Source of the DNA: Oscillospiraceae bacterium
GTDB lineage: Bacteria > Bacillota > Clostridia > Oscillospirales > Oscillospiraceae
Assembly (NCBI GenBank): GCA_902802045.1
Contig: CADCKQ010000004.1
Location: 1-64,000, forward strand
DNA: 64,000 bases
Reading direction: 5' to 3'
A model generated the notes under the pieces. It was not told the DNA's origin. It did no database searches and worked only from the letters and a program-made list of their open reading frames with translations. Positions 16,366-23,492 of this stretch are shown here, piece after piece. The number at the start of each line of letters is the position of its first letter. Positions within the stretch are counted from its first letter, which is position 1. The translations under genes and the position numbers were made by a program.

Positions 16366-17393
16366 CATTTCTTATCCAGAAAACACTGCTCTCGGCAGTT
16401 CCTCTTATGATAGTTGCGCTTGCAGGCGTGTTTGCAGAGCGAAGCGGTATTATAAACCTCGCTCTTGAAGGTATTATGATCTTCGGAGCTTTCATCGGAG
16501 TCGCGTTTGTACGTATGATGCAGGTAGTCCCTGTCTTCGCCGAGGCAGCAAGAGCAGGCGCTTGGGGAACGCTCCAGTGGCTCGAGATCCTGACAATGCT
16601 TGTTGCGGGACTTATGGGAGCTGTCTTCTCACTGCTCCTGAGCTTCGCGTCGGTAAACCTGAGAGCGGACCAGACGATCGGCGGTACCGCACTGAACCTG
16701 CTTGCTCCTGCACTGGTACTCTTCCTGATCAGAGTCATGGCAAACCAGAACACACTGCAGATGGTCACGGGTGATGCCGCTTCCTGGTTCATGATCAAGA
16801 AGTCTACACTCGGCATAGACAAGAATGCGGATATCGGATTTCTCGGAGAGACTCTCCTGAATAAAGTGTATCTTGCGACTTATGTCTGTATACTGATCTA
16901 TATAATCCTTTCTATAATCCTGTATAAGACAAAGTTCGGACTCAGGCTGAGATCATGCGGCGAAAATCCTCAGGCAGCCGACTCGCTGGGAATCAATGTG
17001 CACAGAATGCGCTACACCGGTACTACGATTTCGGGCTTCCTTGCAGGCATGGGCGGATTTGTATATTCGCTTACAACAGCCAACTGCACTGCTAACGGAG
17101 ATGTCGCCGGATTCGGCTTCCTGGCTCTCGCTGTTATGATCTTCGGTAACTGGACTCCTCTGAATATCGCCGGCGCCAGCCTGCTGTTCGGTCTGTTCAG
17201 AAGCATTGCAGCTGCCTATTCGTCCATAGACATAAACGGCGACGGGGTATTTGCTCTGGCAGAAATAGGCGTCTCACCGCATTTCTACCGGATGCTCCCT
17301 TATCTCATTACCCTGATCGTTCTCTCGTTCACGTCCAAGAATTCCAGAGCGCCTAAGGCAGAAGGCATTCCTTACGACAAGGGAATGCGTTGA
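16362..17393 (+). CDS. Nucleoside ABC importer permease 2
   Basis: 343 aa, BPD_transp_2 family (YufQ-like), with AERSGIINLALEGIM near the N-terminus, the conserved signature of this subfamily. It overlaps permease 1 by 4 bases (ATGA). The operon ends in a strong bidirectional terminator. Confidence 0.9.
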   Translation: MTFLIQKTLLSAVPLMIVALAGVFAERSGIINLALEGIMIFGAFIGVAFVRMMQVVPVFAEAARAGAWGTLQWLEILTMLVAGLMGAVFSLLLSFASVNLRADQTIGGTALNLLAPALVLFLIRVMANQNTLQMVTGDAASWFMIKKSTLGIDKNADIGFLGETLLNKVYLATYVCILIYIILSIILYKTKFGLRLRSCGENPQAADSLGINVHRMRYTGTTISGFLAGMGGFVYSLTTANCTANGDVAGFGFLALAVMIFGNWTPLNIAGASLLFGLFRSIAAAYSSIDINGDGVFALAEIGVSPHFYRMLPYLITLIVLSFTSKNSRAPKAEGIPYDKGMR

Positions 17394-17407
17394 TCTGCAT
17401 ATTAAAT

Positions 17408-17438
17408 AACCGCTCCGTTTTACGGAGCGGTTTCTTTT
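17408..17438 (+). terminator. Bidirectional terminator between nucleoside importer and CobW genes
   Basis: A 10-bp GC-rich stem (17408-17417 with 17423-17432) with T-rich tail on the plus strand; it lies between convergent genes. Confidence 0.85.
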
Positions 17439-17450
17439 TGTTCTGTCGGA

Positions 17451-18410
17451 TCAGTAAAATGTAGCGACTTCTTCTTTCGGAGCCTCGCAGGGGACCGAGC
17501 TTATATACTTGAATACCGGGCCCTTTCTGGCATAGGCGCGATTGAATTTGAAATTGCATTTTGCGGTCAGATCTATCCAGGAATCGTCGGGGATCTCTTT
17601 TGCCTTGTCGTACTGGCAGACAAGCCCCGCGAACTGGATATCCTGAACACAGCATGTCATAACATGCCTTCCGACTACGAAGGTTCCGGACGGAAGCTTT
17701 TTTCTCTGGAGAGCTCTGCATCTGAAACGGAAGGTCTTGTCCTCGTACTTTTCAGGTTCTTCAGACATGTCTCTGTACCAGACCGCGAAATCTTCGTCTT
17801 CGATGTTTACGACCGGAGCGTTCAGATCGAACGGAAGAGGATCTTCTATATCATCGTATTTTACATTGCCTGAAGGATCTTCATACGCAATGTCAGCTCT
17901 TCTGGAAGCGCCTCTGACTATCTTGTGGAAGGGCATGGGGTCTGTGCCCTCTTTGAAGCGGTTGAATACGACCAGTTCCGCACTTTTCAGCTTGTCGTAT
18001 ACCAGCTGCCTCATATTGGCGTTGTATGCAAGAAAAGTGGTCGCATCAGCGAACATGAACTCCTGGTATACCATCCAGTTTTGAGGCATGGCGCTGTACA
18101 GGGAATCGAGCATCCACATGCCGTTGTATTCGATGACGACTCTCTCCGCTTTGGTTTCGTTCAGGAATTTAACGAGATTGTTCTCATTGAGGTCCGCTTC
18201 GGTTTCCAGTGTGCGGATCTGCACCCCATCAGCAGCAAACTGATCCGGAGCATATTCTTCTATGCCTTCTTCACAGATGAGAAGCAATGTCTTTTCACCT
18301 GTGTTGAAACGCTTGTCCTCAAGAGTCTCCTGTATGAACTTTGTTTTTCCTGCTTCCAGGAAACCCGTAAAGAGATATACGGGGACGTCTCTTGATTCAG
18401 CCAACTTCAA
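17451..18410 (-). CDS. CobW-family GTPase fused to a DUF1980-like C-terminal domain
   Basis: 319 aa. The N-terminal half has the P-loop TGFLEAGKTKF and the overall order of CobW/HypB/UreG GTPases but lacks the CxCC metal motif of its neighbour. The C-terminal third reads FRFRCRALQRKKLPSGTF and then VVGRHVMTCCVQDIQFAGL, which resembles the C-terminal domain of YcgQ/TIGR03943 (DUF1980) proteins, where a VMTCC motif is conserved. Those proteins work with a YcgR-type permease and are often zinc-regulated. It overlaps the upstream CobW gene by 14 bp. A role in zinc allocation or export is inferred. Confidence 0.72.
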   Translation of the reverse strand: MKLAESRDVPVYLFTGFLEAGKTKFIQETLEDKRFNTGEKTLLLICEEGIEEYAPDQFAADGVQIRTLETEADLNENNLVKFLNETKAERVVIEYNGMWMLDSLYSAMPQNWMVYQEFMFADATTFLAYNANMRQLVYDKLKSAELVVFNRFKEGTDPMPFHKIVRGASRRADIAYEDPSGNVKYDDIEDPLPFDLNAPVVNIEDEDFAVWYRDMSEEPEKYEDKTFRFRCRALQRKKLPSGTFVVGRHVMTCCVQDIQFAGLVCQYDKAKEIPDDSWIDLTAKCNFKFNRAYARKGPVFKYISSVPCEAPKEEVATFY

Positions 18411-19509
18411 ACAGCTCCTTCAGCGCTTCTTCCTGCAGTCTGGATCCTATGACGCAGAATCTGCCTGTTACCATTGCGGGGCCTCTGCGGATATTTTTCT
18501 CACCGGGAACATAGTCAAAATAGAGCCAGTCGCCGTCGGAAGCATCCAGAATGCCTTTTGCCCTGAGAACTATGCCGTAATTTACTCCGTCACTGAGGTC
18601 ATCGAGCTTCTCGGAGAGCGATTCTTCCGTGAACTTCTTTGCGGTCTCAAGACCCCAGCTCTGGAAGATCTCATCGGCATCGTGATGATGGTGATGCTCG
18701 TGCTCATCTTCATCGTCTTCGTCGTGATGGTGGTGATGCTCATGCTCGTTTTCGCCATCTTCGTCATGGTGGTGGTGATGTTCGTGCTCATCTTCATCGT
18801 CTTCATCATGATGGTGGTGATGATGCTCGTAATCATCTTCGTTATCTTCGTCGTGATGATGGTGCTCTTTCTCATGCTCCTCGTGTTCGCGTCTGAGAGC
18901 ATCCAGGTCGAGCTCCAGGGAATCTGCATCGTCCATGGCCTTTTTGATCAGGGAACCGTCTATCCTGTCCCAGGGCGTGGAAACTATACTTGCGTGTTCG
19001 TTGAGTCCTTTTAAAAGAGCAACGGCGGCTTCGGTCTTCTGATCGCTTATATTGCCTGTACGGCTGAGAATTATCACATCTGCAGAAGCGACCTGGTCGT
19101 TGAAGAATTCCCCGAAGTTTCTCATATACATCTTTGCTTTGCTTGCATCGACGACAGTTACCTTGCTGCCGATCTCTGCGCCGTCAATACCTGCCACCGC
19201 AAGAGCTACATCGCTGAGTTTACCGACTCCGGAGGGCTCTATCAGGATCCTGTCGGGAGCATAGGTATCCATGACCTGACGGAGAGCTTTTTTGAAGTCT
19301 CCTACCAGAGTGCAGCAGATGCATCCCGAATTCATCTCGGTAATATTCACTCCTGCATCATGAAGAAAGTCCCCGTCTACTGCTATTTCACCAAACTCGT
19401 TCTCAATAAGTACGATCTTTTCACCCGCATAGGCCTCTTTGATGAGCTTGCGGATCAGAGTTGTTTTCCCGGCTCCGAGAAATCCCGAGAAAATGTCTAT
19501 TTTTGTCAT
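18397..19509 (-). CDS. CobW/ZNG1-type metallochaperone GTPase with His-rich repeat insert
   Basis: 370 aa. P-loop GFLGAGKTT (residues 9-17), the CxCC metal site GCICC (C63, C65, C66), then a long insert of about 60 residues in which blocks of five or six His alternate with Asp/Glu (about residues 210-275), then a CobW C-terminal domain. The family hydrolyses GTP to deliver Zn2+ or another metal to client proteins in the cytoplasm; the insert would buffer many metal ions. It is the first gene of a two-gene minus-strand operon. Confidence 0.88.
   Translation of the reverse strand: MTKIDIFSGFLGAGKTTLIRKLIKEAYAGEKIVLIENEFGEIAVDGDFLHDAGVNITEMNSGCICCTLVGDFKKALRQVMDTYAPDRILIEPSGVGKLSDVALAVAGIDGAEIGSKVTVVDASKAKMYMRNFGEFFNDQVASADVIILSRTGNISDQKTEAAVALLKGLNEHASIVSTPWDRIDGSLIKKAMDDADSLELDLDALRREHEEHEKEHHHHDEDNEDDYEHHHHHHDEDDEDEHEHHHHHDEDGENEHEHHHHHDEDDEDEHEHHHHHDADEIFQSWGLETAKKFTEESLSEKLDDLSDGVNYGIVLRAKGILDASDGDWLYFDYVPGEKNIRRGPAMVTGRFCVIGSRLQEEALKELFEVG
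18677..18872 (-). repeat. In-frame tandem repeat coding the His/Asp/Glu insert
   Basis: About 4.5 units of roughly 42 bp encode 14-residue units of the form HHHHHDEDDEDEHE. The repeat is imperfect at DNA level and stays in frame, so it may vary in copy number between strains. Confidence 0.75.
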
Positions 19510-19547
19510 GATTTCATCTCCTGAGTTATTTTTTTCAACAAAAACGA

Positions 19548-19576
19548 ATTATAACACCAAAGCCGGGCATTTACAA
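19548..19576 (-). promoter_or_regulatory. Promoter of the CobW operon
   Basis: On the minus strand, TTGTAA (19576-19571) and TATAAT (19553-19548) are 17 bp apart. Its -35 region abuts the plus-strand promoter of the serine hydrolase. Confidence 0.7.
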
Positions 19577-19577
19577 C

Positions 19578-19606
19578 TTAACAAATAATGAACAATATGG
19601 TATAAT
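19578..19606 (+). promoter_or_regulatory. Promoter of the serine hydrolase/HAD unit
   Basis: TTAACA at 19578-19583 and TATAAT at 19601-19606, spacer 17 bp. Confidence 0.75.
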
Positions 19607-19637
19607 TCCCCATCAATTTCTCCGAGAGGAAATATAA

Positions 19638-20774
19638 ATGTCTGTAACTAAAAAAACTATAGCGCTTATACTGAGTATCATTATGTGTGTCCTTCTGTTG
19701 TCCGGTTCTTTCGCAATGGCAGAGAGCAACGCAACGGATACACCGGATTCCCGCTTCAAGAATAAGACGTGGAAGCAGATCATGGATGAATTTGTCTCGG
19801 AGCATGGCATATCAAGTTTCAATATTGCTGCAGGCTACCTCAACCTGGTTACCGGAGAAGCAGAGTATTACAACGCACAGGAGTTTATGAATACCGGAAG
19901 CATGTACAAAGTACCGCTCAATATGTACTATGCCGAAAAAGTTTCGACCGGTGAGTATACTATGGATACTCCGATCTGGGGCAGGACATACAAGGATCTC
20001 CAGGAGGGCTCGTTAATATACTCTGACAACGAAATGGCTATTACTCTTTGGAAATATGCTTTCGGGACCTTCTATGAGTATCAGGTGGCAATGTGCCCTT
20101 ATCTGGGCATAACAGATCCCGAAAAAGTTGACAGCACTTATTACCTGAGTGACAACTATTACACGCCCAAGATGGTCATCTCGTTTCTCAAAGAGCTTTG
20201 GAACAACCCGGATAAATATCCCGGGATCATAGACTGTATGAAACAGGCAGATCCGGAACACTGGTTTGAGTCGAAAGAGCAGGAAGTCGAGGTCGCCCAC
20301 AAATACGGATATGTGACTGATGACTGGAGAGACCATCTCCTCTATGTGAATGACTGCGGTTTCTGCTATACGGAGGAACCTGTAGCGATAGTTTTGTTTA
20401 CACGTGCAGTAGGTGACCCTGAGGGATTGCTGGCTGACTATTGCGCGCTGGCGATCGACTACAATCAATACCGCACTGAATTGGATAAGCAGAAGGCGAA
20501 GAAAGAAGAGGCGGAAGCAGCCTTAAAAGAAGAGGAAGAGGCAGCAAAAAAAGAGGAAGAATCGAAATACACAGAAGAGCTTCAAAGCCCGACTCCCGTA
20601 CCGACTGCGATACAGCCGGCAGAAAATACTGCTGTTCCTGAGCCGGTTACAGAAAGCGGATCCGAACAGATTTCGGCAGCAAGACAGGGAATCGTTATAG
20701 CAGTTGTCGCGATATTGGTCTTCACAGTTGTAATGGCAGTGACTTTGCACAGGAAAAACAGAGGCAGAAGATAA
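19638..20774 (+). CDS. Membrane-anchored serine hydrolase of the class A beta-lactamase fold
   Basis: 378 aa. A signal peptide (residues 1-28) precedes a domain with SMYK (Ser88, Lys91; the SxxK motif), SDN (129-131) and HKYGYVTDD in the KTG position. A charged Glu/Lys/Ala coiled-coil-like stalk (about 285-315), a Pro-rich linker and a C-terminal membrane helix followed by RKNRGRR tether it to the membrane, outside the cell. KTG is KYG here and the Glu166 region is not obvious, so it may be a peptidoglycan hydrolase or sensor rather than a resistance enzyme. It is followed 3 bp later by a HAD gene. Confidence 0.7.
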   Translation: MSVTKKTIALILSIIMCVLLLSGSFAMAESNATDTPDSRFKNKTWKQIMDEFVSEHGISSFNIAAGYLNLVTGEAEYYNAQEFMNTGSMYKVPLNMYYAEKVSTGEYTMDTPIWGRTYKDLQEGSLIYSDNEMAITLWKYAFGTFYEYQVAMCPYLGITDPEKVDSTYYLSDNYYTPKMVISFLKELWNNPDKYPGIIDCMKQADPEHWFESKEQEVEVAHKYGYVTDDWRDHLLYVNDCGFCYTEEPVAIVLFTRAVGDPEGLLADYCALAIDYNQYRTELDKQKAKKEEAEAALKEEEEAAKKEEESKYTEELQSPTPVPTAIQPAENTAVPEPVTESGSEQISAARQGIVIAVVAILVFTVVMAVTLHRKNRGRR

Positions 20775-20777
20775 CAG

Positions 20778-21437
20778 ATGGGCCTTAAATACAAATGTCT
20801 CGTTTTCGACCATGACGATACCGTTGTGAATTCGACTGCGACGATCCACTATCCCTGTTTTGTGGAGTATCTGAAAAAGCGAGGTCAATACGACGGGATA
20901 ACTCTGGACCAGTATTTTATCAAGAATTTTGAGCCGGGTTTCGTTGAAATGCTCAGGCAGGACTACAGAATGGACGACGACGATATAACCGATGAGACGA
21001 AGTACTGGATCGAATACGTAAAAGATCATATTCCGGACGCGTATCCGGGAATAAAAGATATAATGGAACGTCAGAGATCCGGAGGCGGGCTTATATGTGT
21101 AGTTTCACACAGTATGAAGGAAAACATTGTGAGAGACTACAGGCATAACGGCCTTCCCGAGCCCGACATGATCTTTGGCTGGGATCTTCCAAGAGATCTT
21201 GTAAAACCCGCTCCGTATTCATTAAATGAGATAATGCGCATCTTTGATCTGGAGCCGTCCGATATCCTTATGATCGACGACCTGAAGCCCGGCTATGATA
21301 TGGCGAAAAGCTGCGGAGTGGATTTCGCAGGCGTCGGCTGGAGTTATGATGTGCCTTATATAGAAAGCTTTATGCGGGAAAACTGCGGACTGTATTTCAA
21401 GCAAGTCTCCGACCTGTCGGAATATCTTAACGGATAA
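20778..21437 (+). CDS. HAD-superfamily hydrolase
   Basis: 219 aa. Motif I is VFDHDDTVV, giving two Asp spaced as in HAD phosphatases; VVSHS is motif II; a Lys lies in LVKPAPYS; motif IV is MIDDLKPG. The cap region is helical (C1 type), as in phosphoglycolate phosphatase-like enzymes. It is co-transcribed with the upstream serine hydrolase. Substrate unknown. Confidence 0.85.
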   Translation: MGLKYKCLVFDHDDTVVNSTATIHYPCFVEYLKKRGQYDGITLDQYFIKNFEPGFVEMLRQDYRMDDDDITDETKYWIEYVKDHIPDAYPGIKDIMERQRSGGGLICVVSHSMKENIVRDYRHNGLPEPDMIFGWDLPRDLVKPAPYSLNEIMRIFDLEPSDILMIDDLKPGYDMAKSCGVDFAGVGWSYDVPYIESFMRENCGLYFKQVSDLSEYLNG

Positions 21438-21444
21438 AAATAAG

Positions 21445-21475
21445 ACCCCGGAACCGTAAAGGTTCCGGGGTTTGT
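21445..21475 (+). terminator. Bidirectional terminator between HAD gene and tRNA-Val
   Basis: An 11-bp stem (21445-21455 with 21461-21471) with T-rich sequence on both sides; serves the plus-strand HAD gene and the minus-strand tRNA. Confidence 0.85.
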
Positions 21476-21476
21476 T

Positions 21477-21552
21477 TGGTGGACGATACAAGACTCGAAC
21501 TTGTGACCTCCCGCACGTCAAGCGGATGCGCTACCAGCTGCGCCAATCGTCC
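21477..21552 (-). tRNA. tRNA-Val (anticodon GAC)
   Basis: 76 nt. Reading the minus strand, the acceptor GGACGAT pairs with ATCGTCC, the anticodon loop is TTGACGT, and the T-loop is TTCGAGT. The CCA end is encoded. Confidence 0.93.
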
Positions 21553-21611
21553 TTCTCTTCAGTTGCTCAGTTATTCTACACTCAAGGCAGTAATAAGTCA
21601 AGAAAATTTTG

Positions 21612-21640
21612 TTGCCCGCAGTAAATTATTATGATATACT
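21612..21640 (+). promoter_or_regulatory. Promoter of the MATE gene at 21651
   Basis: TTGCCC at 21612-21617 and TATACT at 21635-21640, spacer 17 bp. The predicted transcript starts within a few bases of the ATG at 21651, which rules out the in-frame upstream TTG at 21609. Confidence 0.65.
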
Positions 21641-21650
21641 CCCGCAGGTC

Positions 21651-23048
21651 ATGGAAATGGAAAAAACGAGAACGCTGATCGGCGATAAAGCCTTTTACAA
21701 AAGAACATTTGCGGTAGCGATACCGATAATGATCCAGAACGTCATAACAAACTTCGTAAACCTGCTGGACAATCTGATGGTCGGCCAGGTGGGAACGGAG
21801 CAGATGTCCGGAGTTGCCATAGTGAACCAGTTTAATTTCATTATGGCGCTTGCCGTTTTCGGAGGTCTGGCAGGAGCGGGGATCCTTCTCGCGCAATTCT
21901 GCGGAAAAGGCGATATGGAAGGGATAAAGAGCACTATCCGGGCGAAGATTTGGATAGTACTGATCATATGGGTGGCATCCTGGGGGATAGTTTTGAGCTG
22001 TCAGGATGCTCTTATCAGTCTCTTCCTTCACGAAAGCGATACATCCCTGAGCATAGACAAGACCATGCATTATGCCAAGCAGTATCTGCATGTCATAATC
22101 TGGCAGTTCCCTCCTTTTATCTTTTCACAGGTCTATGCGACCACTCTGAGAGAGACGGGGGAGACAAGTCTTCCTATGAAAGCCGGAATAGCGGCTGTAT
22201 GCATCAATGTAACATTTAACTGGATCCTTATTTTCGGAAAATTGGGAGCGCCAAAGCTCGGCGTTGTGGGAGCAGCTATAGCAACGGTTATGGCAAGGTG
22301 CGCAGAATGCGCGATCATAGTTATTTGGACCCATAAGCACAAAGAAAAGAACCCGTATATTGAAGGGCTCTGGAGTTCTCTTGCTGTACCGCGCAAGATC
22401 GCAAAACAGGTATTTACGCTCGGCCTCCCGCTGCTCATAAACGAGCTCTTATGGTCCACGGGGATGACAGCACTCAGTCAGGCATATTCGCTCAGGGGAA
22501 TAGAAGTGGTCTCTGCAGAGAATATCGCGATGACGATCGGGAATCTCTTCTTCTGTCTGTCCCTCGCCATGGGCAGCACGATTTCCATCATTATAGGACA
22601 GCTTCTGGGAGCAGGGGAGCTTGAGCGCGCCAGGACAGAGGACAGGTGGCTCATAGCATTCTCAGTCAGCTTAAGTGCTGCAGTGGCAATCGTTATGGCG
22701 TTTGTATCACCGTATATCCCGAGGCTGTACAATACGATCGATGAGGTTAAGAAACTAGCTGTCACCATGCTGATGATAAATGCGGTCTGTATGATCCCGA
22801 ATACATTTTCAAACGGCTGTTATTTTACGCTGAGAGCCGGGGGCAACACACTGATAACGTTCCTTTTCGACAGTGTTTTCGTATGGGTCGTCTGCGTACC
22901 GCTGGCACACGGGCTCGCCAGGTATACGGCTATGCCGATAATTCCGCTGTATATGGCCGTGAGGGGCGCGGAAGCACTCAAGGCACTTATGGGGTACATA
23001 TTCCTGAAAAGAGGGACCTGGGTAAACAACCTGGTTGAAGATCTGTAA
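21651..23048 (+). CDS. MATE-family efflux transporter
   Basis: 465 aa from the ATG at 21651. Twelve hydrophobic segments are visible in two halves, with NLLDNLMVGQVG in the first helix region, typical of the NorM/DinF-type MATE family. These antiporters export cationic drugs or metabolites using Na+ or H+. An ATG at 21657 is a second possible start. The stop is followed by a strong terminator. This is one of three MATE genes in the window. Confidence 0.9.
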   Translation: MEMEKTRTLIGDKAFYKRTFAVAIPIMIQNVITNFVNLLDNLMVGQVGTEQMSGVAIVNQFNFIMALAVFGGLAGAGILLAQFCGKGDMEGIKSTIRAKIWIVLIIWVASWGIVLSCQDALISLFLHESDTSLSIDKTMHYAKQYLHVIIWQFPPFIFSQVYATTLRETGETSLPMKAGIAAVCINVTFNWILIFGKLGAPKLGVVGAAIATVMARCAECAIIVIWTHKHKEKNPYIEGLWSSLAVPRKIAKQVFTLGLPLLINELLWSTGMTALSQAYSLRGIEVVSAENIAMTIGNLFFCLSLAMGSTISIIIGQLLGAGELERARTEDRWLIAFSVSLSAAVAIVMAFVSPYIPRLYNTIDEVKKLAVTMLMINAVCMIPNTFSNGCYFTLRAGGNTLITFLFDSVFVWVVCVPLAHGLARYTAMPIIPLYMAVRGAEALKALMGYIFLKRGTWVNNLVEDL

Positions 23049-23055
23049 TACAAAC

Positions 23056-23088
23056 AAAAAGACGGAGCACTAAAGCTCCGTCTTTTTA
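23056..23088 (+). terminator. Bidirectional terminator after MATE gene
   Basis: A perfect 13-bp stem (23056-23068 with 23075-23087) with A-run on the left and T-run on the right, between convergent genes. Confidence 0.92.
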
Positions 23089-23098
23089 TTAGTGTTTA

Positions 23099-23272
23099 TC
23101 AGAAGAGCAAAGCCACCATGGGCAGTTCGCTCAAGGTTCCTTTCAGTTCTTCGATAAAATCTGCCGGAGAGGAAAAATGCTCTTTTCTGGTGACATAGAA
23201 ATAAGCACAGCCTGCGACTGCCAGAACGAGCAGTACTGCGCAAAGTTTGAATAATCCCTTAAGAACCTTCAT
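23099..23272 (-). CDS. Small 57-residue membrane protein or lipoprotein
   Basis: 57 aa, too short for many gene finders. The start ATG (23272-23270) has AAGGAG about 7 bases upstream. The N-terminal half is one hydrophobic helix (residues 7-27) containing VAGC at residues 19-22, which fits a lipobox. The rest is a short polar tail with an amphipathic helix. I know no family. It is convergent with the MATE gene, sharing its terminator, and stands alone. Confidence 0.6.
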   Translation of the reverse strand: MKVLKGLFKLCAVLLVLAVAGCAYFYVTRKEHFSSPADFIEELKGTLSELPMVALLF

Positions 23273-23492
23273 TGTATGATCTCCTTAAATTGTTTTTTTA
23301 GTTTTAAGTGTAAATATATTAACTCATTTTTGCGTTTTTATCAACCCGTTTCCGGTATTTTATATTGTTAATCTTTCTTCATTTGTAAACATTACAGCCC
23401 TTTACGGGAATGAAATGGTCACCGTCAATTGCATTCAAGTACAATTAATGATAAAATAAATTATTATTATACTAATAATATCCGGATGAGAT
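23273..23492. other. AT-rich divergent intergenic region
   Basis: 220 bp between divergent starts. It is clearly more AT-rich than the neighbouring genes and has several TATA-like boxes, but I cannot assign a single clear promoter to either gene. No stable hairpin or repeat was seen. Confidence 0.4.

Noticed and set aside
18677..18872. Repeats resembling a CRISPR array
   Set aside because: Units are contiguous, without spacers, and code in frame for a His/Asp/Glu insert.
19510..19600. Zur box in the CobW promoter
   Set aside because: AACGAATTATAAC is AT-rich and partly symmetric but does not fit the 7-1-7 Zur palindrome.
21609..21650. TTG start of the first MATE gene at 21609
   Set aside because: A -35/-10 promoter pair falls inside this stretch, so the transcript begins after it.
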